DNA of 15,762 nt from contig NW_003108083.1 of NCBI RefSeq assembly GCF_000003605.2, positions 919,108 through 934,869 of the forward strand, in the 5' to 3' direction. This DNA is from Saccoglossus kowalevskii (lineage: Eukaryota; Hemichordata; Enteropneusta; Harrimaniidae). The notes beneath the pieces were generated by a model. The model made no database searches. It was given only the letters and a program-made list of their open reading frames with translations, and was not told the DNA's origin. This document shows positions 1 to 6,840 of the stretch, piece by piece; within the stretch, counting starts at the first letter, position 1; each line of letters opens with the position of its first letter. A program made the position numbers and the translations under genes.

Positions 1-20
1 CCCCCCCCCACACACACACA
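1..20. repeat. C homopolymer and CA dinucleotide tract at the window edge
   Basis: Nine C bases followed by five and a half CA repeats. It probably continues left of the window. Confidence 0.85.
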
Positions 21-419
21 ATATTTTGAATTACAGAGCACGGGGTTATAATATACTACTATTGTTTATCTTACCCCTTGGCTGAATCAGAATCGTACTA
101 CATTCCGCGTTGGTGTTTTGTTTTTTGTTTTTTTTGTTTTTTGTTGAAAAAAAAGCGATGGTTATATTTTTACCGCGGTGTTATATATAAACTTCTATAT
201 ATATCTTATTTCTACTATTCGCACCATGGTCGGTTGAGTAAGAGATTCATTTTCACTATTCACCTTGGTGCGAGGCAAGTATAAATCTACATTGCGAACA
301 TCGGAAACCGCGATCTTACAGGTATATAGTGTTGTAATGCCCCCAATGATTAATCATGTGAAAACTTCTGAATTGTTTTCGCAGTACCACAGCGTAACTA
401 TTGGAAACATTTTATGCTG

Positions 420-427
420 TGACGTCA
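420..427. promoter_or_regulatory. Full CRE site TGACGTCA
   Basis: A perfect palindromic cAMP-response element followed by CGCG. Other full copies occur at about 5214 and 13164 and within exon 6 of the LRAT-like gene. No gene start is adjacent, so function is uncertain. Confidence 0.3.
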
Positions 428-711
428 CGCGTCTCAGCTCCATGTATATGCGTGTCAATCTCCTGGCCTTTTTTGCGATCGAATCTATCTCTGTTTTCCC
501 AACCACGGATAACCTGGGGTCATCATTACAAGGTCAAGTGGTCATATTTGAGTCTAATATCTGATATTAAAATCCGAACTCAACACTTACGGCTTGGTGT
601 CCACTTGGCAGCATGCAGCAGAAATTATTTACATACACCTCTTTCATTCAATAACAACGGGTGTTTATTGTTCTTGTGATTTTATAACACTTCAGCAACT
701 AAAACGTAAGT

Positions 712-729
712 GGACTTATATATAAGTCC
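712..729. repeat. 18-bp perfect palindrome GGACTTATATATAAGTCC
   Basis: Perfect self-complementary sequence with no spacer. It could extrude as a cruciform or bind a dimeric protein; no neighbouring gene gives it a context. Confidence 0.85.
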
Positions 730-890
730 GACCTTCGTGGAACAATGCCTGATTGTCGATAACGGGACAGAACTTTGTCCAACTGGACATCATTAGTGAG
801 ATTTTTAATGAGGGAAGATTAAACCATATCGCTAATGAGCGTAATGTTTTTACACTCTTTGGACTCTTACCGTGTCTACATTAGAAAAGA

Positions 891-1581
891 TTACGCCGGC
901 GTAAGCTCACACCGGCAATACAAGTGGTGTAAAATACCCACAGATAAGAAATGTTTTGATTGAACCAAATCTTTTGTGCACTTTTGGCCATGTTCAAGGG
1001 ATGTTTTCCCGTTCAACTGCGAGACCTCGCGGGTTGCGTGAAAGACGCGCGCCGAGCGTCTGTCGCAAAAATCGAAAGATTTGATTTTGAACTCGAATTT
1101 CTTTATTTCGTAGCTCACATCGGAAGGCCGATCTTTGACAGGGGAATATTGCGTTTGAATGACCTTACTTAATCAAAATTGACCATCATCAAATGTGTAT
1201 GGCACACAGCCCCAAAAAACATTCGCGTTTGTCGAATCCCACACTGTGTTTGTCGCCACTACGACGCTATGACCTTTGTTCGTCCTGTTTTTACGTTCGA
1301 TTTCACGCATAACGCGGGATCTCGCAGGGAACGTAAAATGTTCAATTTTCATACTCATGAAACGCTCAAGATAACAATAATCAATGTATCTGAAAATTCG
1401 ACATATATTTTGTGTACTAGTACCTAATAATTAATAAACTCGTCATAGAATGTCACTGAATGAAAGCGTTTGGGCCGTGTTTTACGCATTATTTTCTCTG
1501 GTGCTTATATCGCTTCAAAAGCAGTTTAACGTGCTCACACTTTTTTTTTATATTACGCCGCTGCAAGTTACACCGGCGTAA
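891..1581. mobile_element. Possible 0.7 kb element bounded by TTACGCCGG inverted repeats
   Basis: The left end is TTACGCCGGCGTAA (891-904, itself a perfect palindrome) followed by GCTCACACCGGC. The right end, read on the minus strand, is TTACGCCGGTGTAACTTGCA then GCGGCGTAA (1553-1581), which can also fold on itself. The pair resembles about 30-bp imperfect terminal repeats. No target duplication is evident and the interior has no credible gene, so two independent hairpins are the alternative. Confidence 0.4.
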
Positions 1582-2230
1582 AGGTGCACAAACACAGATG
1601 TGAACACACTATATAGTTGATATCATTATAAGTACAGATTTATCTTATTTTATTATCTTTTCATTCTGAACACTTTGCATGAAATAAATGGTCAATGTCT
1701 ATATTTTAATGAAAATGTATGTTTCTCTACGTTAGGGAAGAATAAACGTTGTACAGGACTGGACCGCAACAAAAAGGTGTTTAACTCTACGTAATCCCGC
1801 AAAAATAAGATTCACGGTTCAATACGATGCTGAAAATGAAAACTTTCAGTCTTGCAAAATGCTAAAAAATAAACGGAACCCACATATACATCTCTTATAT
1901 GCAAGGCCACCCTCTTTCCCTGGACTTTGCACTGCGCAATGTGAAGGACGTGTTATAATAAGTATTTCCGTTGGTGGCGCGCTAGTGAATCTCAGGCGCT
2001 CTTTTAGTCTATGCTTTGTGAAAAGATGACTGTCAGAGACGCCGGGTACGTTTTGTGACGAGACGGGGCGTGACGTGACGTAACGAAGCGTAATATGACG
2101 TAGCGTCACATACATATTACATACACACGTTTAAACCTGCTATCGTATGACATATGTCAAGAACGTATTTCCCGCTGTTATCAATAAGGATAATAATGAC
2201 ACTTAGGGGTGGTTTGGGTAGCACCAGAGC
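1582..2230. other. No gene seen
   Basis: Contains AATAAA-like strings (1684, 1741, 1868) with no coding region ahead of them, and the degenerate pentanucleotide tract at 2054-2112. An 89-codon minus-strand frame over 1846-2115 begins inside that repeat and is taken as an artefact. Confidence 0.6.
2054..2112. repeat. Degenerate pentanucleotide tract (TGACG/TAACG)
   Basis: A run of GACGT, GACGG, GTAAC, GAAGC and GACGT-like five-base steps from TGTGACGAGAC to AGCGTCACAT. It looks like an old GACGT-type array. Several TGACGT strings inside it would also match half CRE sites. Confidence 0.6.
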
Positions 2231-2548
2231 CCGGGGGTCACTCTATATGCTGTTACTACCCCATGTGCGTTCCAAATTTAGCGGGAAAGCGGGGTGTTTT
2301 TCACCTTCTAAAGCGGGCCCGCGCGGGAAGCAAATAGGCCCCCTTTAAAATGCTAATGTCTGCAATAGGCCCCCAGAAATAAACTCACAGGGTTGCTGCG
2401 CCCGCTGTAGGCCCCCTCTTGCAACAATCACTCCCATACACCACCCATAGCCCCGAATTAGCGGACCCATCGCCCCGACCAGGCCGCAAACGTCCGCCTG
2501 ACCTTTCCCACCGGGACATTCCCGCCACTTACAACACAAGCATACGGA

Positions 2549-2673
2549 GGTTTATTGTACTAGAAGTAACGAAACGATACGGAATAAAACACATAATAAA
2601 AATTAAACTGTATTCAGTGAAAATGGGTTTTATATGCACAATATTTACAAAATTTTGCTGAAACTAATATTTA
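2549..2673 (+). repeat. Left inner inverted arm of the foldback element
   Basis: Runs from GGTTTATTGTA to AATATTTAA. It is closely similar, with a few small gaps, to the reverse complement of 3299-3429, including AAATTAAACTG and CAGTGAAAATGGGTTTTAT. Confidence 0.8.
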
Positions 2674-2889
2674 AGCAATAAACCACCGCCGGAGACGAAA
2701 CTTTACCAGTATTTTTATTAATTTATTTGTAATAAGGAGCTGCAATCAAATTATTGGAAAAAGCACATAATTAAAATTTTTAGAAAATTTTTTCACTTAA
2801 AGTAAATACAGAAAATAAATCTAATCTACATAATCTCTTCTATAATTCATAACATCAATAAGAAATCTGTTCACAAATCTATCAATATA

Positions 2890-3085
2890 TTTACCTTTCA
2901 GTCGTTTATTTAACACCCTAAAACATTTGCCGAAAACAACGGTATTTTAATTAGTAAATGGTTCGTTTCGCTAATTACAGATAATCGGAAATCTGCATCA
3001 CGCGGCGAGACAAGGGTCTTATAGGTACAATAATCGCAACGATCGGACGAAACTTGAGCGGTATTTTTACCTTTCAATCGTGTAT
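2890..3085 (+). repeat. 190-bp internal unit, forward copy
   Basis: Begins TTTACCTTTCAGTCGT, contains AAACATTTGCCGAAAA, ATGGTTCGTTTCGCTAATTA and CGGACGAAACTTGA, and ends in the same TTTACCTTTC motif with which it starts. This suggests the unit was once tandemly arranged. Confidence 0.75.
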
Positions 3086-3090
3086 AAAAC

Positions 3091-3296
3091 AATTATCTAT
3101 AATTAACAAAACGAACCATTCACTCATTAAAATCCCGCTATTTTCGGCAAATGTTTCATCTAGTTATATACACTACTGAAAGGTAAATATACTGGTCAAG
3201 TTTCGTCCGACAGTTGTGATTATTGTACTTGTCAGACCCATGTTTCGCTGATTACAGATTTTCGATTATCTGCAATTAGCGAAACGAGCCATATGC
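3091..3296 (-). repeat. 190-bp internal unit, inverted and circularly permuted copy
   Basis: On the minus strand the same two halves appear in the order CGGACGAAACTTGACC.. then TTTACCTTTCAGTAG.., the reverse of the forward copy. A tandem array cut at a different point and then inverted would give this order. Confidence 0.7.
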
Positions 3297-3298
3297 GT

Positions 3299-3429
3299 AT
3301 TAAATATTATTATTTTCGGCAAATATTTTGTAAATATTGTGGGTATAAAACCCATTTTCACTGATTACAGTTTAATTTTCATTATGTGTGTTATCCCGTT
3401 TCATTTCGTTTCGTCGATTACAATAAACC
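3299..3429 (-). repeat. Right inner inverted arm of the foldback element
   Basis: Reverse-complement partner of 2549-2673. Read on the minus strand, it leads directly into the inverted copy of the 190-bp unit. On the left side only a remnant of that unit (GGAGACGAAACTTTACCAGT, 2691-2710) follows the arm, so the two halves are not equal. Confidence 0.8.
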
Positions 3430-3983
3430 GCAAATAGAAAGTCATCCCGAGTCATCCACACTTCCGAAACTTCTTTCGCGCCTCTGCCTCATTCGCATTC
3501 AGCTCCTGCTTTTTCTGCCCTGTATTCATGCCAAAGTCACTCGGAGCTGAACATAAAATTGCGTAATGATATCTGATGGAATAAGAATCCTGTAAAAGTT
3601 GTGTGCATTGTGTATTAAACTATCAAATAAATGATCATATTCACTATCATGTCAATAGTTCTGATCTTATTCATCAAACAACGAATGACACCAACAGGAG
3701 TAAGTTGCATACACAGTAACTCGTTTGAAATTATCACACTCTACTTGAGTGCAAAAAAACGGCAATAGGAGGTAGGCTGTTCTCAATATATGTCTGAAAT
3801 AGGGGGTGTTTTTTCTTCAATATGTCTGCTTTATTGGGTACTAAATTTACATTGCGTCCGCAATAGGGGGTATGGTTTGTCATTGTGCTGCCAGCCCTAG
3901 GGGCCTATTATTTTTTAGCAAGAACGCACATGGTGTAAGGTTTTAATATTGAGTGACCCCCCCCCCCCGCGCATAGTACTGTA

Positions 3984-4284
3984 TGGTGACATCATGCCAA
4001 GATCCCATTCAAGTCTCATCTCATAGATAGCGAGACTGATGATACGACCTTCTGACATGACATAGACGGTTTGTTATAAAACAATAAAACATGTATTACC
4101 ACATTCATAGTGAAAAAATGTAATACATCGAAAATCCGTCATATCGTGAGTAGCTATTTTGATCCACCTGGACAGTGGACATCCTAGTATCCAAGTTACC
4201 TCGGGCATGCGCATAAGCATTTTTCTGAGTTGTAACGCTTATGCGAGAGTGAGGCTGAAACGGGATCTTGGTATCATGTCACCG
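3984..4284. mobile_element. 0.3 kb MITE with 24-bp terminal inverted repeats, TA duplication
   Basis: The left end TGGTGACATCATGCCAAGAT pairs with the complement of the right end, CGGTGACATGATACCAAGAT. Similarity extends further inwards (TTCAAGTCTCAT against TTTCAGCCTCAC). TA flanks both sides (3982-3983 and 4285-4286), as expected for Tc1/mariner-type insertion. There is no coding capacity. Confidence 0.75.
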
Positions 4285-4414
4285 TAGTTGCAAACCCCAA
4301 GTAATGTACCTCTGGTAGTACTTAGTAGTATTTGAAGTATATTTGTAGATAGTTCTGCAACATACACTGTGACGACATACATGTTTATACTGTATTCGAG
4401 ACACCGTAACAGTG

Positions 4415-4461
4415 CTGCACTAGGGAGAGTTATGTCTCTGCACTAGGGAGAGATGATGTCT
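4415..4461 (+). repeat. Two-copy 23/24-bp tandem repeat
   Basis: CTGCACTAGGGAGAGTTATG then TCT (4415-4437) is followed directly by CTGCACTAGGGAGAGATGAT then GTCT (4438-4461). A third, broken CTGGCAC follows. Confidence 0.85.
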
Positions 4462-5168
4462 CTGGCACAGCCTATCCAGGGTACATACACTAATGGCAAG
4501 GTCGGTGACAATTTTAAATGTAGGTCGTTTACGTTTAAACAGTAAAAATGATTTATTTTATTTAATAATTTATCGTTTATCATGATAATTTACTTGAATT
4601 TATAACACGCACAATGTTGTAAATATGTTCTTTCTAAACTGACTGGGTCTTTGTCGATTGCCAGATATATGGTTTGGAGCAAATTTAGGACCGTCTCACG
4701 CTGGTAACTCAAATATGCTGCATCCAATCGCGTGCCAACAAATTATTATTTACTAGTATATTTTAATATTTATAACTATAAATTTGTGATCAATAGCTAT
4801 TTACCACCTAAATATTATATTGTACTATAAATAAATTAATTATTGTTGTGTAAATAATAGTTAGAGATCCAACAATATTTTTCTTTAGTAGCCATGGTAT
4901 TACAGGAAGGCTTTGTACATTATTCCGTCCGTACACATTTGAACTTGACATCGTTCTACTTGGATAGCCGGTACCACAATGAATCGTAAAATAATCGGCT
5001 CTGCTTATAGGCAACAGTGACTCAACTATTCCACAAAATACGTTGGAGTCAAAAATAGTTTAAGATACCGACTAATTGCAAGATTGGTTACTAATTGGCA
5101 AAATTTTATCTCACAACCATTTACACTGGCCAATTTAACTTAATAAAGCCAGACAACAGGGTGGTAAG

Positions 5169-5184
5169 CAGGGACGGATGCAGG
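5169..5184 (+). mobile_element. Solo hAT-like terminus
   Basis: CAGGGACGGATGCAGG resembles the CAGGG.CGGAT..AGG terminal repeats common in hAT-type elements (from general knowledge). I found no matching inverted end within the window, so it is at most a remnant. Confidence 0.25.
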
Positions 5185-5726
5185 ATGTTCAGTTAGAGGA
5201 GAGCACCTTTACAATGACGTCAGTGCAGCATTGCATTCTGGGATGAGTAACAAAACGTTCAGAGGAGGGCCCTAGTCATGTGTAGGGGACTGAATCTGTG
5301 GCTGGTCTCTACTCATATTTTGACAAAAGGATTATCAAATATTATCCTAAAATGATTTCAATATACGGATGGCAGGGGCCTATAGGTAGCTTTCAACAGC
5401 CTGAAGTACCTGCCAAATTTAAAATTTGCCGAATTTTGTGCGAACATAGAATAACGGGTGGACATAAACTCAAAAATCTGAAAATGAACAAGCGTGAATT
5501 TTTGTACTAACAGTGAAAACTCAGACAACTAATAATAATAATAAATAATTTATTAGTAAGAACTGAGACGTTTCCAAGCTTTAATTAAGTCATTTTCATG
5601 TTATTGGAAGGAAGGAGTCACCGGCGGTAATCAGTGCAAGTCGCGCCCAGGTCAAACCTCATACTTGTGATTTCCATTTGAAGAGCGCATTGGATTGTGG
5701 GAAAACCAATGTTTATCAACACAAAT

Positions 5727-5763
5727 GCGGCACATGCGCAGCGCGACGACTACCGCGCTTTAA
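5727..5763 (+). mobile_element. Fragment of the TTAA-type MITE end
   Basis: CATGCGCAGCGCGACGACTA followed by CCGCGCTTTAA resembles the 3' terminus of the TTAA MITE (CATGTGCAGGTGACGACT..CCCGCTTTAA). No matching left half is found upstream, so this is either a truncated copy or a relative with a different interior. Confidence 0.4.
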
Positions 5764-5973
5764 CACATTTATATAATATTCAAATATTTATTAATAAGTG
5801 ACTCCATATTGTACGCCCATTATACGCGCACGACTGCACACTTATTCAAAATGAATAGCTTGCTGATTGGACGATGTTTAACTAATTCATTAATATGATT
5901 TAGAACTCGCGATGATGTCACTATATCCTTTCTGGATTCTACCGGTCATTTTTATTTATAGAAATATATAATT

Positions 5974-6052
5974 TATAAAACGTTTTAACATCCCCAGCTT
6001 TATGCCTTTCATTGTATGCAACCGACACTGATTGTATTTTATTATTTTTCAG
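5974..6052 (+). promoter_or_regulatory. Possible core promoter, or 5'-UTR splice acceptor
   Basis: TATAAAA at 5974-5980 is followed about 30 nt later by a pyrimidine/CA initiator-like stretch near 6006-6012. That would give an unspliced leader of about 165 nt. The alternative is a non-coding upstream exon joined at the acceptor-like ATTATTTTTCAG ending at 6052. The sequence alone does not decide between them, and TATA-like strings are common in this AT-rich DNA. Confidence 0.3.
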
Positions 6053-6144
6053 ATTATAAATTATAAACGGGCTTATTAAAGAACTTTAAATCATAACCCA
6101 GAAGCCAGCAAGTAACACTCGTTTATATTTTGCCTTGAACGAGG

Positions 6145-6159
6145 ATGGTATTGGGTTAA
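6145..6159 (+). promoter_or_regulatory. Upstream mini-ORF (4 codons) in the 5' leader
   Basis: ATG GTA TTG GGT TAA ends 11 nt before the main ATG at 6171 and is out of frame with it. It has A at -3 and G at +4, a strong initiation context, so ribosomes would probably use it and have to reinitiate. This holds only if the transcript includes these bases, which the sequence suggests because no credible splice acceptor lies between 6090 and 6171. Confidence 0.45.
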
Positions 6160-6170
6160 TTGAAGCAATA

Positions 6171-6840
6171 ATGTCAAAAATTGTGAAGACATTGTTGTTT
6201 GGACCGAGGAAATTCAAGCGAATCCATCAAATAGAGTACGACCTACGCCCTGGTGATATTGTGGAGCTAAAGCAAAAGAAACGCGTTTGTAAGTACAGGG
6301 TGTGTGTACTGCACATCGGCGGTAATTACGTCATTAACTTCCACAAAGGAAAGTGTTTCAAAGCCGGCATTAGGAGGTCTGCCCTCGGTAGAAAGGTGCG
6401 AATTCTGAATCACATACTGGATGACAAGTACGGGAAAGAACCGTTACCATGTGAACAGGCCATCGCCAGGGCACTTAAGTTTGCAGACAAGGAAGACCAG
6501 GAGTACTCTAATTATTTTTTAAATAGCGAACATTTCGTAATCTGGTGTCGCTATGGCAACTCCATTCGACTTCTGTCTCCGTCAGAAGGCAGGCCGCTGC
6601 CCATAGTAACATGCACACCGTTTAACACCCCCGATCTGTGTCGTAACCACCCAAGAGACCCGCGTAAGGCACCATTAGCCATGTTAGAAGCTTACATTTC
6701 GGAGGAGGATGATAGCGATGAGGAAGATGATAATGGTGGTGATGATGGTGATGATGATGACGAAGACGTCATGAAAAACCATTGTAAATCCATTGTCCAA
6801 CCGCAACGGACTGAAAGACCAGTGTCAATCCTGTTAAAAC
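6171..6840 (+). CDS. Exon 1: LRAT-like domain and acidic tract
   Basis: Encodes residues 1-223 plus the first base of codon 224. It carries the whole LRAT-like domain and the acidic run SEEDDSDEEDDNGGDD.. at 177-199, which is encoded by a GAT/GAG-rich trinucleotide stretch near 6705-6770 and could vary in length between individuals. The start ATG has A at -3. The open frame extends upstream to 6090 without another ATG. A longer version beginning at TTG 6135 is not credible in an animal gene. The exon ends at AAAAC|GTGAGT, a near-perfect donor; reading through it meets a stop at 6861-6863, so the splice is needed to join the later exons. Confidence 0.85.

Larger units (their letters stand above)
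21..890. other. No gene seen
   Basis: AT-rich DNA with T-runs at 120-155, the CRE site at 420 and the 18-bp palindrome at 712. Open frames of 68-99 codons use non-ATG starts or overlap one another in different frames, and none resembles a known protein. Confidence 0.6.
2231..3967. mobile_element. Foldback-type inverted-repeat element, non-autonomous
   Basis: The ends are inverted copies. The left end has GGGGGTCACTC (2233-2243) and CCATGTGCGTTC (2261-2272); the right end carries their complements at 3951-3961 and 3923-3934. Inside, 2549-2673 matches the reverse complement of 3299-3429 over about 125 bp. Next to the centre a roughly 190-bp unit occurs once on the plus strand (2890-3085) and once inverted (3091-3296). 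Short AATAGGCCCCC-like blocks follow each end (2333-2415, and inverted 3795-3908). No transposase frame is present. The target duplication is not clear, partly because the right edge is a C homopolymer. Confidence 0.7.
4287..5973. other. Intergenic, no gene seen
   Basis: Holds the 23/24-bp tandem pair at 4415, the solo hAT-like end at 5169, a CRE at about 5214 and the partial MITE end at 5727. Frames of 68-70 codons at 4808-5014 (minus) and 5298-5510 (plus) lack any recognisable motif. An unseen non-coding first exon of the LRAT-like gene could lie here. Confidence 0.5.

Noticed and set aside
1846-2115. 89-codon minus-strand frame YVTLRHITLRYVTSR
   Set aside because: The repeated residues come from the degenerate pentanucleotide tract at 2054-2112. 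No gene features surround it.
2231-3967. CRISPR or satellite array suggested by spaced short repeats
   Set aside because: The repeats are inverted and of unequal length, without regular spacers, which fits a foldback transposon rather than an array.
6135-6170. N-terminal extension of the LRAT-like protein from TTG 6135
   Set aside because: TTG starts are not credible for an animal nuclear gene, and the first in-frame ATG at 6171 has a good context.
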